Translations under genes and position numbers: made by a program
The notes under the pieces: generated by a model
Databases searched by the model: none
Told to the model about the DNA's origin: nothing
What the model saw: only the letters and a program-made list of their open reading frames with translations
Assembly: GCA_021787175.1 (NCBI GenBank)
Contig: JAJYMF010000402.1
Location: 1-12,016 of the forward strand
DNA length: 12,016 nt
Source of the DNA: Pseudomonadota bacterium
GTDB taxonomy: Bacteria > Pseudomonadota > Gammaproteobacteria > Xanthomonadales > Rhodanobacteraceae
Reading direction: 5' to 3'
Part shown: one piece after another, positions 1 to 7,800 of the stretch
Position numbering within the stretch: position 1 is the first letter of the stretch
Layout of the letters: every line of letters begins with the position of its first letter

Positions 1-143
1 AGGTGGGCATTTCCATCAAGCGCCTGATGGACCTCGGCTGCTATCGCGGCCTGCGTCATCGCCGCGGCCTGCCCGTTCGCGGCCAGCGCACGCGTACCAA
101 TGCGCGTACGCGCAAGGGTCCGCGCCGTCAGATCAAGAGGTAA
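1..143 (+). CDS. rpsM: 30S ribosomal protein S13, C-terminal part (5' end outside window)
   Basis: The last 46 residues of S13 are read in the frame that starts at base 3 and stops at the TAA at 141-143. The visible stretch VGISIKRLMDLGCYRGLRHR, followed by the basic tail with GLPVRGQRT and TRKGPRRQIKR, is the conserved C-terminal half of S13. This region contacts 16S rRNA in the small-subunit head and reaches towards the P-site tRNA. The gene is cut by the window edge rather than broken. It is the first visible gene of the alpha operon, and rpsK follows after 12 nt. In E. coli, S4 represses this operon at a leader structure near the rpsM start; that site would lie upstream of this window. 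Confidence 0.97.
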   Translation, partial: VGISIKRLMDLGCYRGLRHRRGLPVRGQRTRTNARTRKGPRRQIKR

Positions 144-155
144 CCGGATTCCGCT

Positions 156-554
156 ATGTCGACCAAAACCGCAACCGCGTCCAAGCCGAAGAAAAAGACC
201 AAGCGCGTCGTCACCGACGCCGTGGCTCACGTCCAGGCTTCGTTCAACAACACCATCATCACCATCACCGACCGTCAGGGCAACGCGCTGTCGTGGGCGA
301 CTTCCGGCGGCGCCGGGTTCCGCGGTTCGCGCAAATCGACGCCGTTTGCGGCCCAGGTGGCCGCCGAGAAGGCCGGACGCGCCGCGCTCGACTACGGTGT
401 CAAGACGGTCGAGGTTCGCATCAAGGGCCCGGGTCCGGGCCGCGAGTCGGCGGTGCGCTCGCTGAACGCGCTGGGCTACAAGGTCGTCAACATCATCGAC
501 GTCACGCCCATCCCGCACAACGGCTGCCGTCCGCCCAAGAAGCGGCGCGTCTGA
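156..554 (+). CDS. rpsK: 30S ribosomal protein S11
   Basis: This 132-residue protein is close to the usual ~129 of S11. S11 binds 16S rRNA in the platform of the small subunit. The N-terminus is a short Lys/Thr-rich extension. Recognisable conserved segments are VAHVQASFNNTIITITDRQG, the AT-SGGAGFRGSRKSTPFAAQ block, VRIKGPGPGRESAVRSLNA, and the C-terminal signature DVTPIPHNGCRPPKKRRV. The ATG at 156 comes 12 nt after rpsM. The Shine-Dalgarno is weak or distant (AGAGG at 136-140, overlapping the rpsM end), so translation is probably coupled to rpsM. The longer overlapping frame starting at 100 is a composition shadow. Confidence 0.98.
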   Translation: MSTKTATASKPKKKTKRVVTDAVAHVQASFNNTIITITDRQGNALSWATSGGAGFRGSRKSTPFAAQVAAEKAGRAALDYGVKTVEVRIKGPGPGRESAVRSLNALGYKVVNIIDVTPIPHNGCRPPKKRRV

Positions 555-566
555 GGAGATATCACC

Positions 567-1193
567 ATGGCTCGCTATCGCGGTCCCACCTGCAAACTGG
601 CACGCCGTGAGGGTGCCGATCTCGGGCTGAAGAGCCCGGCGCGCGCACTCGATTCCAAGTGCAAGCTCGAGAACAAGCCAGGCCAGCACGGCGCCAACAA
701 GCGCGCGCGACTGTCCGACTACGCCGTCCAGCTGCGCGAGAAGCAGAAGGTCAAGCGCATCTACGGCGTGCTCGAGCGCCAGTTCCGCAACTATTACATC
801 AAGGCCTCGACGCAGAAGGGCAACACCGGCGAGAACCTGCTGCGCCTGCTGGAAAGCCGTCTGGACAATGTCGTGTATCGCATGGGTTTCGCGGTCACCC
901 GCGCCCAGGCGCGCCAGATGGTTGCGCACAAGTCGGTCGTCGTGAACGGCCGCAAGGTCAATGTGCCTTCGCTGCACATCAAGCCGGGCGATGAGGTCAG
1001 CCTCACCGAGCGTGCCAAGAGCCAGTTGCGCGTGCAGGAGGCCATGACCCTGGCCGACGGCATGGACCTGCGTCCGGGCTGGGTCGAGATCGACGCGAAG
1101 AAGTTCAGCGGCGTGTTCAAGACGATGCCGGACCGCGGAGAGCTGCCGTCCGACATCAACGAGAACCTGATCGTCGAGCTTTATTCGAAGTAA
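567..1193 (+). CDS. rpsD: 30S ribosomal protein S4
   Basis: At 208 residues this matches the usual ~206. S4 is a primary 16S rRNA-binding protein that nucleates small-subunit assembly. In enterobacteria it is also the translational repressor of this operon. The N-terminal part begins MARYRGPTCKLARREG. The S4 RNA-binding fold lies at about residues 97-157, with ESRLDNVVYRMGFAVTRAQA and the VNGRKVNVPS loop. The end, ENLIVELYSK, is typical. The purine-rich Shine-Dalgarno GAGGAGAT (553-560) overlaps the rpsK stop codon and lies 6 nt before the ATG. This fixes the start and suggests coupling to rpsK. Whether S4 autoregulation operates here cannot be judged, because the rpsM leader is outside the window. 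Confidence 0.98.
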   Translation: MARYRGPTCKLARREGADLGLKSPARALDSKCKLENKPGQHGANKRARLSDYAVQLREKQKVKRIYGVLERQFRNYYIKASTQKGNTGENLLRLLESRLDNVVYRMGFAVTRAQARQMVAHKSVVVNGRKVNVPSLHIKPGDEVSLTERAKSQLRVQEAMTLADGMDLRPGWVEIDAKKFSGVFKTMPDRGELPSDINENLIVELYSK

Positions 1194-1211
1194 TCACCGG
1201 GAGCCTGGTAC

Positions 1212-2210
1212 ATGGCAGTGTCGTCAACAAGTGTGCTGCGGCCGCGCGGCCTCAGCGTCGAGCAGCTCGGACCCAACCGCGCCAAAGTCGTGGTCGAGCC
1301 GCTCGAGCGTGGCTTCGGCCACACTCTCGGCAACGCGCTGCGTCGCGTGCTGCTTTCATCCATCCCTGGCTGCGCGATCGTCGAGGTTGAAATCGACGGC
1401 GTGCTGCACGAGTACACCACGCTCGAGGGCCTGCAGGAGGACGTCATCGAAGTCCTGCTCAACCTCAAGGACGTGGCGATCCGCATGCACGGCCACGACG
1501 AGACCACGCTGACGCTTGCCAAGAAGGGCAAGGGCGTGGTCAAGGCGTCCGACATCACGGTCGACCATTCGGTCGAGATCATCAATCCCGATCACGTGAT
1601 CTGCCATCTGACCAAGGACGTCGGCCTCAACATGCGCCTGAAGGTGCGCCGCGGCGTCGGCTACCAGCCGGCCACCGCGCGCCAGCTACCGGACGAGGAA
1701 TCGCGCCCGATCGGCCGTCTGCAGCTGGACGCCTCGTTCTGCCCGGTACGCCGGGTCGCCTACGAGGTCGACAGCGCGCGCGTCGAGCAGCGCACCAACC
1801 TCGACAAGCTGGTGCTGGACGTCGAGACCAACGGCACCGTCAACGCCGAAGAAGCGGTGCGTCGCGCCGCCGAGATCGTCGCCGACCAGCTGTCGGTGTT
1901 CGGCGACTTCAGTCGCCGCGAGAGCGCGGTCGACAAGGCCGAGAGCAGCGGATTCGATCCGGTGCTGCTGCGTCCCATCGACGATCTCGAGCTGACCGTG
2001 CGTTCGGCCAACTGCCTCAAGGCCGAGAGCATCTACTACATCGGCGATCTGGTGCAGAAGACCGAAGTCGAGCTGTTGAAGACGCCCAATCTCGGCAAGA
2101 AGTCGCTGACCGAAATCAAGGATGTGCTGGGTGCGCGCGGGCTGGCGCTGGGCATGAAGCTGGAAAGCTGGCCGCCCGCGGGGCTCGCGCACGGCATGCA
2201 GATGGGTTGA
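1212..2210 (+). CDS. rpoA: DNA-directed RNA polymerase subunit alpha
   Basis: This 332-residue protein compares with 329 in E. coli. The alpha subunit dimerises through its N-terminal domain to assemble beta and beta-prime. Its C-terminal domain binds UP elements and activators. The N-terminal domain (about 1-235) includes ERGFGHTLGNALRRVLLSSI and the LEGLQEDVIEVLLNLK block. A linker leads to the alpha-CTD (about 250-332). The DNA-binding residues are visible: R264, N267, C268 and K270 in the VRSANCLKAE helix, then LGKKSLTEIK. These match E. coli R265/N268/C269/K271 with a one-residue offset. A GGGAG Shine-Dalgarno (1199-1203) stands 8 nt before the ATG. The following gap to rplQ is unusually long (180 nt). 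Confidence 0.99.
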   Translation: MAVSSTSVLRPRGLSVEQLGPNRAKVVVEPLERGFGHTLGNALRRVLLSSIPGCAIVEVEIDGVLHEYTTLEGLQEDVIEVLLNLKDVAIRMHGHDETTLTLAKKGKGVVKASDITVDHSVEIINPDHVICHLTKDVGLNMRLKVRRGVGYQPATARQLPDEESRPIGRLQLDASFCPVRRVAYEVDSARVEQRTNLDKLVLDVETNGTVNAEEAVRRAAEIVADQLSVFGDFSRRESAVDKAESSGFDPVLLRPIDDLELTVRSANCLKAESIYYIGDLVQKTEVELLKTPNLGKKSLTEIKDVLGARGLALGMKLESWPPAGLAHGMQMG

Positions 2211-2260
2211 TTGTCGGCCGGTCGCGGGATATTCCGCGCCCGGTCCGGTCAGTCGAGCCT

Positions 2261-2319
2261 GGGGTCATTTGACAGACCCGGGGTCGACTTCACGGATCAG
2301 GGGATCGATTCGCGGCGTA
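2261..2319 (+). repeat. Three diverged ~20-bp tandem units starting GGGG(A)TC
   Basis: Units begin at 2261 (GGGGTCATTTGAC), 2280 (GGGGTCGACTTCAC) and 2300 (GGGGATCGATTCG), so the spacing is 19 and 20 bp. Each has the pattern G4, (A)TC, then a purine or pyrimidine, then an AT-containing core. The units are clearly similar but not identical. They could be a decayed dispersed repeat (for example, a remnant of a mobile or REP-like element) or a small regulatory array. Neither can be decided from one copy. Confidence 0.45.
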
Positions 2320-2348
2320 CCGAGCATGGTTCGCCTCTGCACTAACTC

Positions 2349-2367
2349 GCGGCGCCTCTCGCGCCGC
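2349..2367 (+). other. GC-rich hairpin in the rplQ leader
   Basis: GCGGCGC (2349-2355) pairs perfectly with GCGCCGC (2361-2367) around a 5-nt CTCTC loop. It lies 23 nt upstream of the rplQ ATG and has no U tract, so it is not an intrinsic terminator. It could stabilise or process the transcript, or modulate rplQ initiation. The pairing is seen directly; any role is inference. Confidence 0.45.
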
Positions 2368-2390
2368 CGTATCGAACTGGAATCACGACC

Positions 2391-2771
2391 ATGCGCCACC
2401 TCAAATCCGGACGCAAACTCAACCGCACCAGCAGTCATCGCGAGGCGATGTTCCGCAACATGGCCGCGTCGCTGATCAAGCACGAGCTGATCCGCACCAC
2501 GCTGCCCAAGGCCAAGGAACTGCGCCGCGTCGCCGAGCCGCTGATCACGCTCGGCAAGACCGACGGCGTGGCCAACCGGCGGCTGGCGTTTGCCCGGCTG
2601 CGCGACAAGCAGGCCGTGGGCAAGCTGTTCGTCGAGATCGGTCCGCGTTACCGCGCGCGTCCCGGCGGTTATCTGCGCATCCTCAAGTGCGGGTTCCGCG
2701 ACGGCGACAACGCGCCGATGGCCTATGTCGAACTGGTCGATCGCCCGCTGGCCGCTGCCGCGACCGAGTAA
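2391..2771 (+). CDS. rplQ: 50S ribosomal protein L17
   Basis: This 126-residue protein is close to the 127 of E. coli L17, a large-subunit protein near the peptide exit tunnel. The N-terminus MRHLKSGRKLNRTSSHREAM is the family signature. It is followed by RNMAASLIKHELIRTTLPKA and, in the C-terminal half, GGYLRILKCGFRDGDNAPMA. It is the last gene of the alpha operon, with an intrinsic terminator starting 24 nt after its stop. The start is fixed by the conserved N-terminus; the Shine-Dalgarno is poor. It is separated from rpoA by the enlarged spacer, so a secondary promoter there is possible. Confidence 0.98.
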   Translation: MRHLKSGRKLNRTSSHREAMFRNMAASLIKHELIRTTLPKAKELRRVAEPLITLGKTDGVANRRLAFARLRDKQAVGKLFVEIGPRYRARPGGYLRILKCGFRDGDNAPMAYVELVDRPLAAAATE

Positions 2772-2794
2772 GTGCGATCCACCCGGATGATCAT

Positions 2795-2830
2795 GGCCCC
2801 GGCCGGGCGACTGGCCGGGGCCTGTCTTTT
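2795..2830 (+). terminator. Rho-independent terminator of the alpha operon
   Basis: GGCCCCGGCC (2795-2804) and GGCCGGGGCC (2813-2822) form a perfect 10-bp GC stem with an 8-nt loop. It is followed directly by TGTCTTTT (2823-2830). It stands 24 nt past the rplQ stop codon, where the ribosomal operon should end. Confidence 0.92.
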
Positions 2831-2837
2831 GCGCGCC

Positions 2838-2864
2838 GCCGGCGCGGCAGGGCGTCGCGCCGGC
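2838..2864. other. 9-bp inverted repeat between rplQ and dsbB
   Basis: GCCGGCGCG (2838-2846) pairs with CGCGCCGGC (2856-2864) around a 9-nt loop. No U tract follows on either strand. It sits just after the operon terminator and abuts the candidate dsbB promoter. It could be a second termination or RNA-processing structure, or a chance product of GC-rich DNA. Confidence 0.3.
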
Positions 2865-2892
2865 TGACAATCGGCGCGCTTGCGATTAACGT
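2864..2892 (+). promoter_or_regulatory. Candidate sigma-70 promoter for dsbB
   Basis: CTGACA (2864-2869, 5 of 6 matches to the -35 consensus) lies 17 nt before TAACGT (2887-2892). The latter keeps the T1, A2 and T6 positions of a -10 box. Transcription would start near 2899 and give a leader of about 24 nt before the dsbB ATG. Its place between the operon terminator and dsbB fits, but the -10 match is only 3 of 6. Confidence 0.35.
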
Positions 2893-2922
2893 GGCTGTTC
2901 CGTCGTCCGTGGCAGGCCGCCC

Positions 2923-3420
2923 ATGCTGAATCCATTGCGCTGGTCCTATCGTACGGCCCATGTGGCCGGGCTGCTGGCATGCGCCGCGCTGCTGGCCTAC
3001 GCCGTTTATGTGCAGTTCGACCTGCACATCGAGCCGTGTCCGCTGTGCATCCTGCAGCGTATCGCCTTCATGGCGATGGGCGCGGTGTTTCTGGTCGCCG
3101 CGCTGCAGGCTCCACGCGGCCATGGGCGCCGCGTTTATGCGGCGCTGATCGCCATCGCGGCGCTGGCAGGGATTGCGGTCGCGGCGCGTCAGCTCTGGCT
3201 GCAGGCGCAGCCGCCGAATCCGTTCGCCAGCTGCGGCGCCCCCCTGCACTACATGCTGCAAACGTTGCCGCTGGGTGACGTGGTGCGCAAGGTGTTCACC
3301 GGCAGCGGCGATTGCGCCGTGGTGAACTGGCGCTTCCTGGGGCTGGCGATGCCGTTCTGGACACTCGTGTGCTACATCCTGCTTGGCGGCTGGGCGCTGC
3401 GCGCCGCCGGCAGGCGCTGA
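2923..3420 (+). CDS. dsbB: Disulfide bond formation protein B (DsbB)
   Basis: This 165-residue inner-membrane protein reoxidises periplasmic DsbA and passes the electrons to quinone. There are four hydrophobic segments at about 12-30, 44-62, 71-88 and 143-161. The first periplasmic loop has the CPLC active site (C39, C42). R46 follows at the place of the conserved quinone-site Arg of E. coli DsbB. The second loop has the partner cysteines C104 (FASCGAP) and C131 (GDCAVVNW). All four catalytic cysteines are therefore present. The ATG at 2923 begins MLNPLRW and leads straight into the first membrane segment; the Shine-Dalgarno is weak (GGCAGG). The DAHP synthase follows 25 nt after the stop and is probably cotranscribed. 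No dsbA is visible nearby. Confidence 0.95.
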   Translation: MLNPLRWSYRTAHVAGLLACAALLAYAVYVQFDLHIEPCPLCILQRIAFMAMGAVFLVAALQAPRGHGRRVYAALIAIAALAGIAVAARQLWLQAQPPNPFASCGAPLHYMLQTLPLGDVVRKVFTGSGDCAVVNWRFLGLAMPFWTLVCYILLGGWALRAAGRR

Positions 3421-3445
3421 AAGCCGCAACTTTGCAGGTACCGCC

Positions 3446-4834
3446 ATGTCGATCAGCGACCGTCCACTTCGTCCCGTCCAGCTGCCGCACGGCTGGAGCC
3501 CCGAGTCCTGGCAGCGGCGGGTTGCGGTACAGCAGCCGCAGTACGAGCACGCGGATGAGCTGGATGCCGCCCTGCGCACCCTGTCCACGCAGCCGCCGCT
3601 GGTCACCTCGTGGGAGATCCTGACGCTCAAGAACCTGCTCGCCGAAGCCGCCGAGGGCAAACGCTTCCTGCTGCAGGGCGGCGACTGCGCGGAGAGCTTC
3701 GCCGACTGCAACAGCGGGCTGATCTCCAACCGGCTCAAGGTGATGCTGCAGATGAGCCTGGTACTGGTCCACGGCCTGCGCAAACCGGTGCTGCGCGTGG
3801 GCCGCTTCGCGGGCCAGTACGCCAAGCCGCGCTCGACCGATACCGAAACCCGCGACGGCGTCACCCTGCCGAGCTATCGCGGCGATCTGATCAACGGCCC
3901 CGAGTTCACCGCCGCCGCACGCCGCGCCGATCCGGCGCGCCTGCTGCAGGGCCACGCCTGCTCGGCGATGACGATGAACTTCGTGCGTGCGCTGATCGAC
4001 GGCGGTTTCGCCGACCTGCACCATCCGGAATACTGGGATCTGGCGTGGGTCGAACATTCGCCGCTGGCGGCCGAGTACCGGCGCATGGTGGCCGGCATCG
4101 CCGACTCGGTGCGTTTCATGGAGACGCTCGCCGACCAGCCCATCGCCAGCTTCTCGCGGGTGGATTTCTATACCTCGCATGAAGCTCTGCTGCTGCACTA
4201 CGAGCAGGCTTTGACGCGGCAGGTGCCGCGCCAGTGGGGCTGGTTCAACCTGTCCACGCACTTTCCGTGGATCGGCATGCGCACGGCCGCGCTCGACGGC
4301 GCGCACGTCGAATACTGCCGCGGCATCCGCAATCCGATCGGGCTCAAGCTAGGTCCCGGGGTCGCGCCGGACGCGCTGCTGCACGTGATCGAGGCGCTCA
4401 ATCCCGACGACGAGCCCGGCCGCCTGACCCTGATCCACCGCATGGGCGCCGGCGCGATCGCGCAGGCGTTGCCGCCGCTGTTGCAGGCGGTGCGCGCCAG
4501 CGGCCGTCAGGTGCTCTGGTGCTGCGATCCGATGCACGGCAACGGCGAAACGCTGGCCAACGGCGTCAAGACCCGCCGCTTCGCCAACATCCGCAGCGAA
4601 CTGGAGCAGGCCTTCGATCTGCACGCCGCGGCCGGCACGCGGCTGGGCGGGGTGCATCTGGAGCTGACCGGCGAGGACGTCACCGAGTGCATGGGCGGCG
4701 CCCGCGACATCACCGAGGCGGATCTGGCGCGCGCCTACAAGTCCACCGTCGATCCCCGGCTCAACTACGAGCAGGCGCTGGAACTGGCCATGCTGATCGT
4801 GCGCAAGTCCGGGGGCATGCCGCCGCCAGGGTGA
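3446..4834 (+). CDS. Class II 3-deoxy-7-phosphoheptulonate (DAHP) synthase
   Basis: This protein condenses phosphoenolpyruvate with erythrose 4-phosphate (EC 2.5.1.54), the first step of the shikimate pathway to aromatic amino acids. It is the plant/Mycobacterium-type class II form, unrelated in sequence to AroF/G/H of E. coli. At 462 residues it is the usual length. Motifs include LLQGGDCAESF, GRFAGQYAKPRS, NPIGLKLGPG, LIHRMGAGA and DPMHGNGE. The metal ligands expected from the M. tuberculosis enzyme are at C81, H364, E406 and D436, with the same spacing between the last three. The ATG at 3446 (MSISDRPLRP) is preferred over one at 3383, which would overlap the dsbB end and add a non-conserved 21 residues. 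A short AGG (3436-3438) lies 7 nt upstream. The protein is cytoplasmic. Confidence 0.95.
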   Translation: MSISDRPLRPVQLPHGWSPESWQRRVAVQQPQYEHADELDAALRTLSTQPPLVTSWEILTLKNLLAEAAEGKRFLLQGGDCAESFADCNSGLISNRLKVMLQMSLVLVHGLRKPVLRVGRFAGQYAKPRSTDTETRDGVTLPSYRGDLINGPEFTAAARRADPARLLQGHACSAMTMNFVRALIDGGFADLHHPEYWDLAWVEHSPLAAEYRRMVAGIADSVRFMETLADQPIASFSRVDFYTSHEALLLHYEQALTRQVPRQWGWFNLSTHFPWIGMRTAALDGAHVEYCRGIRNPIGLKLGPGVAPDALLHVIEALNPDDEPGRLTLIHRMGAGAIAQALPPLLQAVRASGRQVLWCCDPMHGNGETLANGVKTRRFANIRSELEQAFDLHAAAGTRLGGVHLELTGEDVTECMGGARDITEADLARAYKSTVDPRLNYEQALELAMLIVRKSGGMPPPG

Positions 4835-4842
4835 CTTTCGAC

Positions 4843-4863
4843 CGGCGCGGCAGCGGCGCGCCG
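4843..4863. other. Short inverted repeat after the DAHP synthase gene
   Basis: CGGCGCG (4843-4849) pairs with CGCGCCG (4857-4863) around a 7-nt loop, 8 nt past the stop codon. Only TT follows before GCTAG, so it is at best a weak terminator. The DAHP synthase and the amidohydrolase genes may thus be partly joined on one transcript. Confidence 0.3.
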
Positions 4864-4885
4864 TTGCTAGGCTGGCGTGGTCACT

Positions 4886-4891
4886 GGGGAG
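4886..4891 (+). promoter_or_regulatory. Ribosome binding site that sets the start at 4898
   Basis: GGGGAG lies 6 nt before the ATG at 4898. This favours that codon over an in-frame GTG at 4877, which has no good site and would add seven residues ahead of the signal peptide. Confidence 0.75.
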
Positions 4892-4897
4892 TCGACC

Positions 4898-7800
4898 ATG
4901 TCTTTTTGCATACCGGCTGCGCGTTGTGCGCGGCATGCCTTGGGCGTTGCCTGCGCGCTGCTGATGCTGGCGGCGCCGGTGTCCGCGCAGGTCGGCACCC
5001 GGCCCGTCATCGGCCTGGCCGACCGCACGCCGCGGCAGGTGGCGCTGACCCACGCGCGGCTGGTGCTGCGGCCCGGGCGCGTGATCGAGGACGGTACCCT
5101 GCTGCTGCGTGACGGCGTGATCGTTGCGGCCGGCGCGGAGGTGGCGATTCCGACCGGCGTGGCGACGGTCGACCTGCACGGCAAGACGATCTTCGCGGGC
5201 TTCATCGAGCCGCAGTCGGCCTACGGACTGACGGCGGCGGCGGAGAGCGCCGCAGGCCACGGCACGACGGTTGACGCATCCGTCCACGCCGGTGCGCGGC
5301 ACTGGAATTCGCGCATTCGCCCCGAGACGGATCTCGCCGAATCGCTGCGCCCGGATGCCGGCGCCGCCGCGAAGTGGCGTGCGCTGGGGTTCACCGCCGT
5401 GACGGTCGTGCCGCAGCGCGGCATTCTGCGCGGGCAGGGTGCCGTGGTCAGTCTCGCCGACGATCAGCCGGCTGGCACGGTGCTGATCGCTGCGCGCGTG
5501 CTGCAGCAGGCCGCATTCGAAATCGCGCCCTGGAACAGCGGCGACTATCCGGGCTCGCTGATGGGCAGCATCGCGCTGCTGCGCCAGACGCTCGCCGACG
5601 CGCAGTGGCAGCCGCGCCGACAGGCCTGGCAGCGCAGCCATCCGCAGGCGCCGCGGCTGGAGGCCAGCCCGGCGCTGGACGCGCTGGCCCCGGCGCTGGC
5701 CGGCCGGCAGCCGATGGTGTTCGTCACCCAGGACGAACTCGACTACGACCGCGCTCTGGCGATCGCGCGCGAGTTCGGTCTCAAGCCGGTGCTGCTGGGC
5801 AACGGCCACGAATATCGTCGGCTGGCGCTGCTCAGGCGGTCGGGGGCGCCGGTGATCGTGCCGCTGCAGCTGCCCGCGGCGCCTGCGGTCGAGGATCCCG
5901 ATCGCGCGCTGGATGTCAGTCTGGCTGCGCTCGAGCACTGGCAGTGGGCGCCGTACAACGCGCGTCTGCTGGCTGAGGCCGGAGTGCCGTTCGCTTTCAC
6001 CGCGGCCGGGCTGGACAAACCCGAAAGCGAGTTCTGGCCGCGCGTACGCGGCGCGGTCGAGAAAGGTCTGGGTGAAGACGCCGCGCTGTCCGCCCTGACC
6101 ACACAGCCGGCCGCGCTGCTGGGCCTCGGCGGCCGTCTGGGTACGCTCGAACCCGGACGCCTGGCGCATTTCATCGTTGCCGATGCCGACCTGTTTCGCT
6201 CGCCGCACGCGCAGATTTACGAGATCTGGATCGACGGTCGCCGCCATATCGAGGCCGCGCTCGATACGCCCGAGCCGCGCGGCGTCTGGGGCCTGTCCTG
6301 GACCGGCGCGAACGGACCCGCCGCGCTGGAGATCGCCGGCGACGACACGCTCAGCGCCAAGGCTGGCGCGACCGTCATCGCGGTCACGCAAGATGAGGAC
6401 CGCCTGCTGCTGTACGTGCCGGGAGTGCTGCTCGGCGTTGCCGACCCGCGCGTCGTGGTGGTCGCGCAACTGCAGACGAGAGGCTTCGAAGGCCGCGCAC
6501 GACTGGCCGACGGCCGCGAAATCCGCGTGCGCGCGACGCAGACGCGCGCCGCCCCCCGTGCGCCGGCCGCCGCGATCGCCAAGCCTGCGCTGCCGGCGAC
6601 GCCGCTGCATTTCCCCGCCGGTGCGAATGGCCGCATGGGCCTGCCTGCACAACCCGCGGTCGTGCTGGTGCGCCACGCGACGGTCTGGACCCAGGGGCCG
6701 CAGGGTGTGCTTGCGGATGCCGATCTGCTGGTGCGCGCCGGCCGCGTCGTGGCCGTCGGGCGCGGGCTGGCCGCGCCGGCCGATGCCGTCGTGGTCGACG
6801 CCCGGGGCCGGCACGTGACGCCCGGCCTGATCGACGCGCATTCGCATCTCGCCATCGCCCGCGGCGTCAACGAGGGCACTCACGCGGCCACCAGCGAGGT
6901 GCGCGTCGGCGACGTGCTCGATCCCACCGACATCGGCATCTACCGCCAGCTGGCCGGCGGCGTCACCGCGGCGCAGTTGCTGCACGGCTCCGCCAACCCG
7001 ATCGGCGGGCAGTCGCAGATCGTCAAGCTGCGCTGGGGCGCCGATGCCGAAGGGCTCAAGTTCGAGGGCGCGCCCGCCACCATCAAGTTCGCGCTGGGCG
7101 AAAACGTCAAGCAGGCCAACTGGGGAGATCGTTTCACGACGCGCTACCCGCAGACCCGCATGGGTGTGGAGCAGCTCGACCTCGACCGCCTGCTCGCGGC
7201 CCGCGCCTACCGCGCCGCGCGGCAGCGCGGCAGCGCCGACGACGGCGGGCCGCTGCGGCGCGATCTGCAGCTGGAAGCGCTGACCGAGGTGCTCGACGGC
7301 CGGCGCCTGGTGCAGGTGCACAGTTATCGCCAGGACGAGATTCTCGCCTTCGCGCGGCTCGCGCAGCGCTTCGGCTTCGTGCCCACCTTCCAGCACGTGC
7401 TGGAAGGCTACAAGGTCGCCGACGTGCTGGCCGGCATGGGCGCCGGCGCCTCCACCTTCAGCGACTGGTGGGCCTACAAGTACGAAGTCATCGACGCCAT
7501 TCCGTATAACGGCGCGCTGATGACGCGGCAGGGCGTGACCGTGTCGTTCAATTCCGACGATGAGGAAATGGGCCGGCGTCTCAACACCGAGGCCGCCAAG
7601 GCGATCAAGTACGGCGGGCTCGATGCGACGCAGGCGCTGGCCCTGGTCACCGCCAACCCCGCGCGTCAGCTGCATCTGGAACGCCGCGTCGGCAGCCTGG
7701 AGCCCGGCAAGGACGCCGATTTCGTGATCTGGAGCGCCGATCCGCTGTCCACGCTGGCGGTCGCCGAGCAGACCTGGATCGACGGCCGCAAGTATTTCGA

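Larger units (their letters stand above)
2211..2390. other. Expanded rpoA-rplQ intergenic spacer (180 nt)
   Basis: No convincing gene is present. The spacer holds, in order: a short inverted repeat (CGCGG 2223-2227 with CCGCG 2234-2238); three diverged GGGG(A)TC units at 2261, 2280 and 2300; a perfect TTGACA hexamer at 2269-2274, inside the first unit; and a 7-bp GC hairpin at 2349-2367 just before rplQ. The rplQ ATG has only a weak Shine-Dalgarno (GGAA near 2379-2382). In E. coli the same spacer is about 40 nt, so material appears to have been gained here. The short reading frames across it read into rplQ out of frame and look spurious. Confidence 0.7.

Noticed and set aside
2265..2870. Minus-strand 201-codon frame over the rpoA-rplQ spacer and rplQ
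   Set aside because: It lies antisense to rplQ and reads through the operon terminator. Its repeated Asp-Pro pattern simply reflects the GGGGTC units.
3296..4306. Minus-strand frames (336 and 357 codons) across dsbB and the DAHP synthase
   Set aside because: The opposite strand carries two genes with intact catalytic motifs. The reverse translations have no family features.
4861..4880. GCTAGGCTGG as a possible -10 box for the amidohydrolase operon
   Set aside because: TAGGCT keeps only three -10 positions, and no acceptable -35 is found 16-18 nt upstream.
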